A stretch of DNA of 52,429 nucleotides from Coraliomargarita sp. Its GTDB lineage: Bacteria > Verrucomicrobiota > Verrucomicrobiia > Opitutales > UBA953. A model generated the notes under the pieces. The model saw nothing but the letters and a program-made list of their open reading frames with translations. It did not search any database and had not been told where the DNA came from. The first letter of the stretch is position 1. Each line of letters begins with the position of its first letter. The position numbers and the translations under genes were made by a program. The stretch covers positions 1-52,429 of the forward strand of contig JAHEJL010000008.1 in the NCBI GenBank assembly GCA_024638885.1. Reading direction: 5' to 3'. Below are positions 15,175 through 23,117 of this stretch, in pieces.

Positions 15175-18100
15175 GGCTGGACGGGGGTCGGCTTGTCCTT
15201 CCGGCCGGAAAGCAGGTGGAAGAACCACGGGATGAACAAGGTGGCGACGAAGGTGTCGAGCAGCATGCCGCCGAGCACGCCCGTGCCCATCGACTGGCGG
15301 GCGGCCGCGCCGGCGCCGCCGGCGAAGGCGAGCGGGACGACGCCGAGCACGAAGGCCATCGAGGTCATGACGAGGGGACGGATGCGCATGCGCGCGGCCT
15401 CCACGGCGGCGTCGGCGGCCGAACGGCCGGCGCGGCGCGCGCTCTCGGCGAACTCCACGATCAGGATGGCGTTCTTGGCGGCGAGGCCGATGAGCGTCAC
15501 GAGGCCGATCTGGAAGTAGATGTCGTTCGGCATGCCGCGCACGAGGATGGCGAGCAAGGCGCCGAGCAACGCGAACGGGACCGTCAGCAGCACGCCCAGG
15601 GGCAGCGCGAGGTCCTCGTAAAGCGCCGCGAGGATCAGGAACACCATCAGCAGCGCGAGGAGGAAGGCCGGCAAGGCCGAGGTCGCCGCGCGCTTCTCCT
15701 GCAGGGCCTGCGCGGTCCAGTCGATGCCGTAGCCGACGGGCATGATGTCCTCGGCGATCTGCTCGACGAGCGCGATGGCCTGACCGGAGCTCACGCCGGG
15801 CGCGGGCGAGCAGATGAGGCGCGCGGACAGGAAGCCCATGTGACGCTCGAGCTGCTCGGGGCCGGAGGACGGCTTGAACTTCACGAAGCTCGACAGCGGC
15901 ACCATCGCGCCGTTCGCGGCGCGGACATGCACGCGGCCGGCGGCGGCGGCGTCCATGCGGTCGGCGGCCTCGGACTGCACGAGCACGCGATACGTGCGGC
16001 CCGCGAGGGTGAAATCGTTGGCGTAGACGACGCCGACGGTCGCCTGCAGGGCCTCATGGAGGTCCGGCAGCGTGACGCCGAGGGCCGCGGCGCGGACTTC
16101 GTCCACCTCGGCGAGGAACTGCGGCACGGCGGGACGCATGAAGACGCGGATGCCGGTGAGCTCGGGGCGGGCGCGCAAGGCGGCCTCGAGCTTCTCGATG
16201 TTGGCCGCGAGGCGCGCGGGATCGTCGTCTTCCCTCGCCTGGAGGTAGAATTCGAAACCGCCGGCGGTGCCGATGCCGCGGATCGCGGGCGGGTTCACGA
16301 CGAGGCACATGCCGTCGGACTGGGTCATGCCGATGGCGTTGAGCTGGCGGGCGAGGATCTCGCCGCCGGGCGGACGGGTCCCGAAATCCTTCAGGGGCAG
16401 GAAGATCGTGCCGGAGTTGGTGCGCTCGCCGCCGCCGAGGAGGTCGAAGCCGCTGATGGCGAAGGTGTGACGGACGGCCGGGTTCTCGCGCAGCTTCGGC
16501 GTGAGGTCGTCCATGAAGGCCTTGGTGCGGTTGATGCCGGAGCCGTCGGGCAGCGCCACCATCGCGAGGAGGTAGCCCTGGTCCTCGGGCGGCAGGAAGC
16601 TGCGCGGGATCTTGACGACGAGCACGAGGTTCGCGACCGCGATGGCCACGAAGCCGGCGGCGGCGGAACGCGGATGGTCGAGGAGCCAGCGGACCGTGCG
16701 GCCGTGCCAGGCGGCGACGGCGCCGAAGCCGCGGCCGAAGGCCTCGGCGAAACGGGCGAGGCGGCCGACCGGCGCGCCGGCCGCGTGCGGCCTGAGCAGG
16801 AGCGCGCAGAGCGTCGGGGTCAGGGTCAGCGCGACGAAGCCCGAGAGGACCACCGACAGCGCGACGGTGACCGCGAACTGGCGGTAGAGCACGCCGGCGA
16901 TGCCGCCGAGGAAGGCGACCGGAAGGAAGACGCAGACGAGCACGCAGACGATCGCGACGATCGCGCCGGCGACCTCGCGCACGGATTCCTTCGCGGCCTC
17001 ATAGGGGCTGAGCCCCTGCTCGCGCATCAGGCGTTCGGTGTTCTCGAGCACGACGATCGCGTCGTCGACCACGATGCCGATCGCGATGACCATCGCGAAG
17101 AGGGTCAGGATGTTGATGCCGTAGCCGAGGACCCACAGGCCGGCGCAGGCGCCGATCAGCGAGACGGGCACCGCGATCATGGGGATGATCGTGGCGCGCC
17201 AGGAGCCGAGGAAGAGGAAGACGACGATGGCCACCAGGAAGGCGGCCTCGATGAGCGTGCTGCGCACCTCGCCGATGGCGGAACGCACGAAACGGGTGGT
17301 GTCGAACGGGATGCTGTACTCGACGTCGGGCGGGAACTGCTTGGTCAGCTCGTCCATGCGGGCGCGGATGCGGTCGGCGGTCTCGAGCGCGTTGGAACCG
17401 GTCTGCAGGAACACTCGGATGCCGGCCACGGGCTTGCCGTCGAGCATGCTGAGCTGCTCGTAGCTCTGGGAACCGAGCTCGACGCGGGCCACGTCGCGCA
17501 GGCGCAGCACGCCTTCGGCGGAACCGGAGCGGAGCACGATGTCGCCGAACTGCTCCGGGGTCGCGAGACGGCCGCGGGCGATGACGGGGACGACGAAGGC
17601 GGCGTCGACCGAAGGCTCCTGGCCGAGGCGGCCGACGGCGTATTGGGTGTTCGTGGCGCGGATCGCGCGCACGACCTCCGCGGAGGTCACACCGAGGGCG
17701 GCCATGCGGTCCGGACGCAGCCAGACGCGCATCGCGTAGTCGCGGGCGCCGAAGACGCCGCAATCGCCCACGCCGGGCAGGCGCTTGAGCTCCTCGACGA
17801 CGACGGAGGAGGCGAAGTTGCTGAGGAAGACGGAATCGCGCGTGGCCTTGGGCGAGACGATCGAGACCGACATGAGGATGTCGTTCGAACGCTTCTTGGT
17901 GATGACGCCGAGGCGGCGGACCTCCTCCGGCAGGCGCGGCTCGGCGAGCTTCACGCGGTTGGCCACGAGGATGGTGGCCATGTCGGGGTCGACGCCGTTC
18001 TCGAAGGTGACGGTGATGCTGAGGGCGCCGCTCGACGAGGCGTTGGAAGAATAATACAGGAGGCCTTCGACGCCGTTGATCTGCTCCTCGAGGGGCGCGG

Positions 18101-18287
18101 CGACGTTGTTGACCAGCGCTTCCGGCGAGGCGCCCGGGTAGCTGGCGACCACGGTGACGGTGGGCGGCGCGATCTGCGGATACTGCGACAGCGGCAGGTG
18201 CAGCAGCGCGAGGCCGCCGACGAGCACGATGACGACCGAGAGGACGGCGGAGAAGATCGGCCGCCTGATGAAGAAGTCCCAGCCCAT
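15171..18287 (-). CDS. RND efflux pump, HAE1 (AcrB/MexB) family
   Basis: The 1038 residues match hydrophobe/amphiphile efflux pumps of the AcrB type. Such a pump exchanges protons for drugs, bile-like or lipophilic compounds and captures them in the periplasm. It starts MGWDFFIRRPIFSAVLSVVI, and LPLSQYPQIAPPTVTVVASY follows. The proton-relay aspartates in transmembrane segment 4 are present (GIVVDDAIVVLEN, Asp408 and Asp409), as is the lysine of segment 10 (LAAKNAILIVEFA). PGASPEALVNNVAAPLEEQI is another family block. The gene starts one base after the membrane-fusion protein stop on the same strand, and its TGA overlaps the channel gene start. Regulation is likely by the divergent TetR protein. 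Confidence 0.97.
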   Translation of the reverse strand: MGWDFFIRRPIFSAVLSVVIVLVGGLALLHLPLSQYPQIAPPTVTVVASYPGASPEALVNNVAAPLEEQINGVEGLLYYSSNASSSGALSITVTFENGVDPDMATILVANRVKLAEPRLPEEVRRLGVITKKRSNDILMSVSIVSPKATRDSVFLSNFASSVVVEELKRLPGVGDCGVFGARDYAMRVWLRPDRMAALGVTSAEVVRAIRATNTQYAVGRLGQEPSVDAAFVVPVIARGRLATPEQFGDIVLRSGSAEGVLRLRDVARVELGSQSYEQLSMLDGKPVAGIRVFLQTGSNALETADRIRARMDELTKQFPPDVEYSIPFDTTRFVRSAIGEVRSTLIEAAFLVAIVVFLFLGSWRATIIPMIAVPVSLIGACAGLWVLGYGINILTLFAMVIAIGIVVDDAIVVLENTERLMREQGLSPYEAAKESVREVAGAIVAIVCVLVCVFLPVAFLGGIAGVLYRQFAVTVALSVVLSGFVALTLTPTLCALLLRPHAAGAPVGRLARFAEAFGRGFGAVAAWHGRTVRWLLDHPRSAAAGFVAIAVANLVLVVKIPRSFLPPEDQGYLLAMVALPDGSGINRTKAFMDDLTPKLRENPAVRHTFAISGFDLLGGGERTNSGTIFLPLKDFGTRPPGGEILARQLNAIGMTQSDGMCLVVNPPAIRGIGTAGGFEFYLQAREDDDPARLAANIEKLEAALRARPELTGIRVFMRPAVPQFLAEVDEVRAAALGVTLPDLHEALQATVGVVYANDFTLAGRTYRVLVQSEAADRMDAAAAGRVHVRAANGAMVPLSSFVKFKPSSGPEQLERHMGFLSARLICSPAPGVSSGQAIALVEQIAEDIMPVGYGIDWTAQALQEKRAATSALPAFLLALLMVFLILAALYEDLALPLGVLLTVPFALLGALLAILVRGMPNDIYFQIGLVTLIGLAAKNAILIVEFAESARRAGRSAADAAVEAARMRIRPLVMTSMAFVLGVVPLAFAGGAGAAARQSMGTGVLGGMLLDTFVATLFIPWFFHLLSGRKDKPTPVQP

Positions 18288-19409
18288 TTACTTCTTGGCC
18301 GGAGCGACGACGACCGGGGCGCCCGGGCGCAGCTTGTGCAGCTGGTTGAGGATGACGCGGTCGCCCGGACGGAGGCCGGCGAGGATGACGATGTCGTTGC
18401 CCTGGGTCTCGCCGAGGGTGACGGGACGGACTTCGGCGCGGTCGCCGGCGCCCACCACGAAGACGGAACGGCCCGACGGGGCCTGGACGAGGGCGAGCTG
18501 CGGGACGAGGTAGGCGTCCTTGGCCTTGCCGCCGGTCACGCGGGCCCGCACGAACTGGCCGGCCAGCAGGCCGCCGTCGGCGTTCGGGAAGCGCGCGCGG
18601 AGCTGCACGGTGCCGATGCGGGTGTCCACCTGCGTCGAGGCGAAGTCGATCTTGCCGCGGACGGGATAGGCGGAGCCGTTCGGGAGCAGCAACGTGACCT
18701 CGGCGCCCTGGGCCTCCTTGGCGCCCGCGGCGAAGAGCCGATGGAAGTCGTCCTCGGAAAGGCCGAAGCGCGCCCAGACTTCGTCGGCGCTCACGATGGT
18801 GGTGAGGAGTCCGTCCGGACCGGTCGGGGTGACGAGCGTGCCTTCGGTGCGCAGGCGGCGGCCGGCGATGCCGGCGACGGGCGAACGCACCTCGCAGTAA
18901 TCGAGGTCGAGCTTGGCGAGGCTGGCCTTCGCGGCGGCGGCGTCGCGGGCGCCCTTCGCGGCGGCGGCCAAGGCGGCCGCATCGTCGGCTTCCTTGCGGC
19001 TGGCCGCCTGCTGCGCGAAGAGGGCCGCCTGGCGGGCGGCTTCGTCGGTCGCGGCCTGGGCGCGCGCGGTCTCCTGCGCGAGCTGGGCCACGGCCAGCGC
19101 ATGCGCGGCCACGTAAGGAGCGGGGTCGATCCGGAAAAGGAGGTCGCCGGCCTGGACCTTGGCGCCTTCGGCGTAGTTCACGGTCTGCAGGATGCCGGTG
19201 ACGCGCGCGCGCACTTCCACCTCGCGCACGCCTTCCGTCTGGGCCGGCGCGATGGCGGTCTGGGCGAGGTCGGCCGGCGACACCTGGATGACGACGACCG
19301 GGAGCGGCCCGGAGGGCGGCAAGGTCGGTTCCTGACGGCAGCCGAAGAGGCCGAGAAGCGCGGCGACGAGAAGAAGTCCCTCGACAGGGCGAGATTTACA
19401 TACAGACAT
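18288..19409 (-). CDS. RND efflux periplasmic adaptor (AcrA/MexA family) lipoprotein
   Basis: A 373-residue membrane-fusion protein. The predicted start at 19409 gives a lipoprotein signal (VEGLLLVAALLGLFGC, Cys24). The barrel-sandwich half VEVRARVTGILQTVNYAEGA with LLFRIDPAPY, a long Ala-rich helical hairpin and the second half VRSPVAGIAGRRLRTEGTLV follow. The beta-barrel and C-terminal domain (VILAGLRPGDRVILNQLHKL) complete it. It bridges pump and outer-membrane channel. The start codon lies inside the palindromic operator, its A being the first base of the right arm (minus-strand view). There is no room for a Shine-Dalgarno, so the transcript may be leaderless or nearly so. It is the first gene of the three-gene efflux operon. 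Confidence 0.93.
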   Translation of the reverse strand: MSVCKSRPVEGLLLVAALLGLFGCRQEPTLPPSGPLPVVVIQVSPADLAQTAIAPAQTEGVREVEVRARVTGILQTVNYAEGAKVQAGDLLFRIDPAPYVAAHALAVAQLAQETARAQAATDEAARQAALFAQQAASRKEADDAAALAAAAKGARDAAAAKASLAKLDLDYCEVRSPVAGIAGRRLRTEGTLVTPTGPDGLLTTIVSADEVWARFGLSEDDFHRLFAAGAKEAQGAEVTLLLPNGSAYPVRGKIDFASTQVDTRIGTVQLRARFPNADGGLLAGQFVRARVTGGKAKDAYLVPQLALVQAPSGRSVFVVGAGDRAEVRPVTLGETQGNDIVILAGLRPGDRVILNQLHKLRPGAPVVVAPAKK

Positions 19410-19421
19410 GTATGTAAATCT
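19392..19421. promoter_or_regulatory. AcrR/TtgR-type operator between efflux operon and regulator
   Basis: AGATTTACATACA (19392-19404) and TGTATGTAAATCT (19409-19421) are a perfect 13-base inverted repeat with a four-base spacer. The TACATACA...TGTATGTA core closely matches the published AcrR operator of E. coli and relatives. It overlaps the start codon of the adaptor gene and lies 13 bases before the start of the TetR gene, so a bound regulator would block both divergent transcripts. Confidence 0.88.
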
Positions 19422-19433
19422 ATTTGCCCTACC

Positions 19434-20084
19434 ATGGCTCGCAAGACCAAAGCAGAGGCGGCCCTCACCCGTGACCGGATCGTCGCCTGCGCGCGACAGG
19501 TCTTCAGCCGCGACGGGGTCACGAACACGTCCCTGGAGAAGGTGGCCAAGGAGGCCGGAGTGACCCGCGGGGCGGTCTACTGGCACTTCCGCGACAAGGC
19601 CGACCTTTTCATGGCCGTGCGCCTCGACACAGGCTCGCTGCTCCGCCTCAACCAGGCGGAAGGCGACGACCCGCTGCATCGGCTCGAGCTCTTCCTGCTC
19701 GAGGCCATCCGCCGCCTGCGCGAGGAGGACAAGGTCCGCGAGACCTACGAGGTGATGCTCTGGCGTTGCGAATACGTCGGCGAGTTCGCGACGGTGCGCG
19801 ACGACCTGATGACCTCGGGCCGCAACTTCATCGACGAGATCACGGCGCTCTACGCCGAGGCGAAGTCCGCCGGCCTCACGGACCCGCGCCTCGAGCCCGC
19901 GCTGGCTTCGCTGGAGACGTTCTGCCTCTACGCCGGCATCCTCAAGGCCTGGCTGGCGGCGCCGGCCGAAGGCATCATCCGGGACCAGGCCGCCGCGATG
20001 ATCCGCCAGCACGTCGCCCTGCGCCGCAATTCCGCCGGAGTCGGGTTGACCCCCTCCGCCGGGGCCCGTAAGAAGAAGGCGTGA
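19434..20084 (+). CDS. TetR/AcrR family transcriptional regulator of the efflux operon
   Basis: The 216-residue repressor opens with MARKTKAEAALTRDRIVACA and the helix-turn-helix TSLEKVAKEAGVTRGAVYWH then FRDKADLF. This is strikingly like AcrR and TtgR (MARKTK..., VTRGAIYWHFKDKSDLF in those proteins, from memory). The C-terminal ligand-binding domain resembles that of AcrR-type regulators (EVMLWRCEYVGEFATVRDD), although it diverges. It is divergent from the RND operon, with a perfect palindrome between. The expected role is repression of the pump and of itself, relieved by pump substrates. The ATG at 19434 aligns with AcrR. A very long open frame reading upstream into the antisense strand of the pump is an artefact. 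The stop overlaps the next gene's GTG start. Confidence 0.95.
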   Translation: MARKTKAEAALTRDRIVACARQVFSRDGVTNTSLEKVAKEAGVTRGAVYWHFRDKADLFMAVRLDTGSLLRLNQAEGDDPLHRLELFLLEAIRRLREEDKVRETYEVMLWRCEYVGEFATVRDDLMTSGRNFIDEITALYAEAKSAGLTDPRLEPALASLETFCLYAGILKAWLAAPAEGIIRDQAAAMIRQHVALRRNSAGVGLTPSAGARKKKA

Positions 20085-20707
20085 AGGCCCTCCCCGCCCT
20101 GCTCTGCCTGCTCCTGCTCGGTCTCGCGCCGGCGTGCGCGGCCGAACCGGACGCCCCGCAGTCGCTGCCGATCCTCTACGACCAGCCGGGCGAGAAATAC
20201 ATCCTGCGCATCGACAACCGCCGCTACCAGGTGCCCTACGTGACCAAGGAGAGCGTCGTCCGCCTGCTGTCGGCCGCCAACTACCCGCGCACGAAGCTGC
20301 GCTTCGACGAATACAAGCGTTCGCTCGAGGACAAGGCCAAGGCCGAGACGGTCGTGAACCGCGCGCAGCAGAACGTCACGCGCGAAGCGGACCGCGTCAA
20401 CCGCCTGCGCCGCAGCCTCGAAGCGCTCCGCGCCCAGCTCGCCCTGCTCCGCTCCCAGCCGAACATCGACGTCCGCGAGCTGCAGTTCCTGCAGGAGCAG
20501 ATCCGCAACACGTCCGCCTCGCTCGCCGCCGCCGAAGACATGGAAGCGAAGGCGCAGGCCAACCTCGAGAAGACCAAGTCGACCACCGAGTCCGTCTTCC
20601 AGCGCGCGGACAAGGCGCGCGAGGATTACGTGAAGGCCCTCGACGACTACGAGAAGCCGCTCGCCGAGATCCGCGCGATCGCGATGACGCACGGCACCGC
20701 CCTCTGA
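20081..20707 (+). CDS. Hypothetical secreted coiled-coil protein
   Basis: The 208 residues start at GTG 20081, which overlaps the TetR stop (GTGA). A signal peptide (ALPALLCLLLLGLAPACAAE) is followed by a small folded region (LPILYDQPGEKYILRIDNRR...YQVPYVTKESVVRLL) and then a long coiled coil from about residue 80 to 195, rich in Arg, Glu, Ala and Gln. I recognise no family. The coupling to the regulator suggests expression under the same operator. The predicted periplasmic location could fit a link to envelope stress or efflux, but this is inference. The next gene on the same strand is an SGNH hydrolase ten bases downstream. Confidence 0.7.
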   Translation: MKALPALLCLLLLGLAPACAAEPDAPQSLPILYDQPGEKYILRIDNRRYQVPYVTKESVVRLLSAANYPRTKLRFDEYKRSLEDKAKAETVVNRAQQNVTREADRVNRLRRSLEALRAQLALLRSQPNIDVRELQFLQEQIRNTSASLAAAEDMEAKAQANLEKTKSTTESVFQRADKAREDYVKALDDYEKPLAEIRAIAMTHGTAL

Positions 20708-20717
20708 TTTCCAGACC

Positions 20718-21872
20718 ATGAAGACCACCGCCCTCCTCCTCGCCCTGCTCTGCGCCGGCTCCGCCGGCCTCGCCCAGCAGGCCAAGCCCGGCGCGAAGGC
20801 GCCGGCCGCCAAGGCCGCGCCGAAGCCCGTCGACCGCTACGCGCTCCGCCCCGACGAGAAGGTCGCGTGGCACGACGTGCGCGACACCGACCTCGAAGGC
20901 CGCGCCTTCCCCGAAGCGGAACGCAAGAGCTACTTCGACCGCCTGCCCGCCGAGGCCGACGGCAAGGTCACGCCCGCGGTCTGGGGGCTCAGCCGCGACA
21001 GCGCCGGCCAGATGTTCCGCTTCCGCACCGACGCGACGTCGATCTACGCCCACTACAAGGTCACAAAGGCGAAGCTCGAACAGCCGCACATGCCGGCCAC
21101 CGGCGTCAGCGGCCTCGACCTCTACGCCCGCGACAAGGACGGCAAGTGGCGCTGGGTGCAGGTCGTCCGCCCCACCGCCCAGGAGATGAAGGTCCGCATC
21201 GCCGAGAACCTCGACCCGGGCGAACGCGAATACGCGCTCTACCTGCCGCTCTACAACGGCGTCGAGTTCCTCCACGTCGGCGTGACCGAGGGCAAGAAGT
21301 TCGAGGGCCTCAAGCCGCGCGCCAAGCCCGTCGTCTTCTACGGCACCTCGATCACGCACGGTGCCTGCGCCAGCCGCCCGGGCATGGTGCACACCGCGAT
21401 CCTCGGCCGCCGCTTCGACGTGCCGGTCGTCAACCTCGGCTTCTCCGGCAACGGCCGCATGGACCAGGCCGTCGGCGACTTCCTCGTGCGCATCGACGCC
21501 GCCGTCTACGTCATCGACTGCCTGCCGAACATGAGCCCGCAGGACGTCACCGCGAAGTGCGCGCCCCTCGTGAAGCAGCTCCGCGCCGCCCGCCCCGACA
21601 CCCCGATCGTCCTCGTCGAGGATCGTCGCAACACCGACACCTGGCTCCTCGCCGCGCGCCGCAAGTTCCACGACGAGAACCACGCCGCGCTCAAGGCCGC
21701 CTACGACCAGCTCGTGAAGGAAGGCGTCAAAGGCCTGTCCTACGTGCCCGGCGACCACCTCTACGGCGACGACAACGACGGCGCCACGGACGGCTCGCAC
21801 GCGAGCGACCTGGGCTTCTACCGCCAGGCCGACATCTTCGAGCCGTTCCTCAAGGCCGCCCTCGGCCGCTGA
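20718..21872 (+). CDS. Secreted GxDLY/SGNH (GDSL-like) hydrolase
   Basis: A 384-residue exported protein (signal peptide MKTTALLLALLCAGSAGLAQ, then an Ala/Lys/Pro linker). The N-terminal beta domain carries the GxDLY motif (SGLDLYARDKDGKWRW), the hallmark of a two-domain family. The C-terminal SGNH hydrolase has VFYGTSITHGACAS (nucleophile Ser), VNLGFSGNGRMD (Gly and Asn of the oxyanion hole) and an Asp-x-x-His segment around DGSHASDLGF. Such enzymes remove acyl groups, often from carbohydrates. It is the third gene in a probable TetR, coiled-coil protein, hydrolase unit. ATG 20718 is the natural start. Confidence 0.88.
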   Translation: MKTTALLLALLCAGSAGLAQQAKPGAKAPAAKAAPKPVDRYALRPDEKVAWHDVRDTDLEGRAFPEAERKSYFDRLPAEADGKVTPAVWGLSRDSAGQMFRFRTDATSIYAHYKVTKAKLEQPHMPATGVSGLDLYARDKDGKWRWVQVVRPTAQEMKVRIAENLDPGEREYALYLPLYNGVEFLHVGVTEGKKFEGLKPRAKPVVFYGTSITHGACASRPGMVHTAILGRRFDVPVVNLGFSGNGRMDQAVGDFLVRIDAAVYVIDCLPNMSPQDVTAKCAPLVKQLRAARPDTPIVLVEDRRNTDTWLLAARRKFHDENHAALKAAYDQLVKEGVKGLSYVPGDHLYGDDNDGATDGSHASDLGFYRQADIFEPFLKAALGR

Positions 21873-21924
21873 TTTTCCCGCCGCGCCGCTGGCGTCAGGA
21901 ACATAATCCTCCAAGGTGGCCTCC

Positions 21925-22629
21925 ATGCCGCGCAGCTTCCGCTACTACGACCTGATCCTCGGCGCGTTCGTGGCGGTGCTGCTCTGCTCCAACCTCATCG
22001 GCCCGGCGAAGGTCGTGCAGCTCGACCTGCCGTTCTTCGGCAAGACCGACTTCGGCGCCGGCAACCTCTTCTTCCCGCTGTCGTATATCTTCGGCGACAT
22101 CCTCACCGAGGTCTACGGCTACGCCTTGGCCCGCCGCGTGATCTGGGCCGGCTTCGGCGCGATGCTCTTCGCCACCGTCATGACCTGGGTGGTGCTCGCG
22201 ATGCCGGCCAGCCCGGACGAACCGTTCAGCGCGCAGCTGCAGCCCGCGCTCGTCACCTGCTTCGGCGGCGGCTGGCGCATCGCGCTCGGCTCGATCGTCG
22301 CGTTCTGCGTCGGCGACTTCCTCAACTCCTATGTCCTCGCGAAGATGAAGGTGCGCATGGGCGGCAAGCACCCATGGGCCCGCTTCATCGGCTCGACCGT
22401 CGTCGGCCAGGGCGTCGACAGCCTGATCTTCTACCCGCTCGCGTTCGTCGGGATCTGGAGCCCGGCGACGCTCCTCGCCGTGATGTTCGCCAACTGGATC
22501 TTCAAGGTGCTCGTCGAGGCGGTGATGACGCCCGTGACCACCGTGGTCTGCGCCAAGCTGAAGGCGGCCGAAGGCGTCGACACCTACGACACCGACACGG
22601 ATTTCACGCCTTTCAGCCTCCGGCGCTGA
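21925..22629 (+). CDS. Queuosine precursor transporter (YhhQ/QueT, VUT family)
   Basis: The 234-residue integral membrane protein belongs to the DUF165/VUT family. Its E. coli member YhhQ imports queuosine precursors (preQ0 and preQ1). Evidence: FRYYDLILGAFVAVLLCSNL at the N-terminus, the signature FPLSYIFGDILTEVYGY with ALARRVIWAGF, and GDFLNSYVLAKMKVRMGGKH. It also has STVVGQGVDSLIFYPLAF, with about six membrane spans. ATG 21925 is preferred because it follows AAGGTGG (21913-21919) at a suitable distance, one of the few plausible Shine-Dalgarno sites in the window. A GTG nine bases upstream is in frame. The protein would supply precursors for queuosine-modified tRNA; no other queuosine gene is nearby. 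Confidence 0.93.
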   Translation: MPRSFRYYDLILGAFVAVLLCSNLIGPAKVVQLDLPFFGKTDFGAGNLFFPLSYIFGDILTEVYGYALARRVIWAGFGAMLFATVMTWVVLAMPASPDEPFSAQLQPALVTCFGGGWRIALGSIVAFCVGDFLNSYVLAKMKVRMGGKHPWARFIGSTVVGQGVDSLIFYPLAFVGIWSPATLLAVMFANWIFKVLVEAVMTPVTTVVCAKLKAAEGVDTYDTDTDFTPFSLRR

Positions 22630-22932
22630 GCGGAGACCGGCCTGATTGGAGGCCTTTATCGCCCTCCAACGGGGTTTCCTGTCGTCTTCCTGAGGATTTC
22701 CGAGGAAGCCGTTGACAACAACCCCGGGGGTGAGCACAACACCCTCAGTCAATTTCACTCAGGTAAGAGCCTCCCTTATAAAGGACGCATCAGTCGCGAG
22801 GGCGACTAACGGAATCAGGATTCAAACTCTCCGTACCCGACCCCAGAGTCCCGTAGCTAGGACTCTGGACTTATTTGTCCCGGAAACGGGAAGACAGGCC
22901 GCACCACCCGTGCGGCCTGTTTCATTATGTCG
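22630..22932. other. Structured intergenic region with hairpins
   Basis: No gene is recognised in these 300 bases. There is a hairpin TTGGAGG...CCTCCAA near 22645-22669, a perfect nine-base stem CCAGAGTCC/GGACTCTGG at 22843-22867, and the tRNA-Leu terminator hairpin at 22893-22925. The middle part (22740-22840) has lower GC than the flanks. A small RNA is possible, but no known family was recognised. Confidence 0.45.
22893..22925 (-). terminator. Hairpin downstream of tRNA-Leu
   Basis: ACAGGCCGCAC pairs with GTGCGGCCTGT around a short loop. On the minus strand it follows the tRNA-Leu 3' end within ten bases. The following T run is weak on the minus strand and slightly better (TTTCATT) on the + strand, so it may serve either transcript. 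Confidence 0.6.
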
Positions 22933-23013
22933 TGCCCAAGACTGGACTCGAACCAGTAAGCCTTGCGGCGGCAGATTTTAAGTCTGATGTGTATACCGTT
23001 CCACCACTTGGGC
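22933..23013 (-). tRNA. tRNA-Leu (anticodon TAA)
   Basis: Reading the minus strand, the acceptor GCCCAAG pairs with CTTGGGC, followed by discriminator A. The anticodon stem CAGA/TCTG holds the loop CTTAAAA with anticodon TAA. There is a class II variable arm (GCCGCAAGGC) and a T arm ACTGGTTCGAGTCCAGT. The 3' CCA is not encoded, unlike the other three tRNAs in the window. Confidence 0.94.
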
Positions 23014-23117
23014 CGACGCCTCCAAGGTGCGGACGCGCCCCGGATTGGCAACCCGGGAAAGCGGGCGACGTTCGCCTTCGCCTTGCCCTCCGGACCAAAG
23101 ACCGCTTCCTTCCGCGC

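Noticed and set aside
13549..15519. 656-codon antisense open frame over the outer-membrane channel gene
   Set aside because: Low-complexity Gly/Arg/Ala/Asp translation typical of the shadow of a high-GC gene; the opposite strand is a clear NodT family gene.
15216..19433. Very long open frame antisense to the RND efflux genes, in frame with the TetR gene
   Set aside because: It has no signal, domain or family-like segment and mirrors the codon bias of the opposite strand. The real regulator starts at 19434 with an AcrR-like N-terminus.
21873..21924. preQ1 riboswitch in front of the queuosine precursor transporter
   Set aside because: The 52-base gap shows no preQ1-type stem with A-rich tail; only a plain Shine-Dalgarno-like AAGGTGG is seen.
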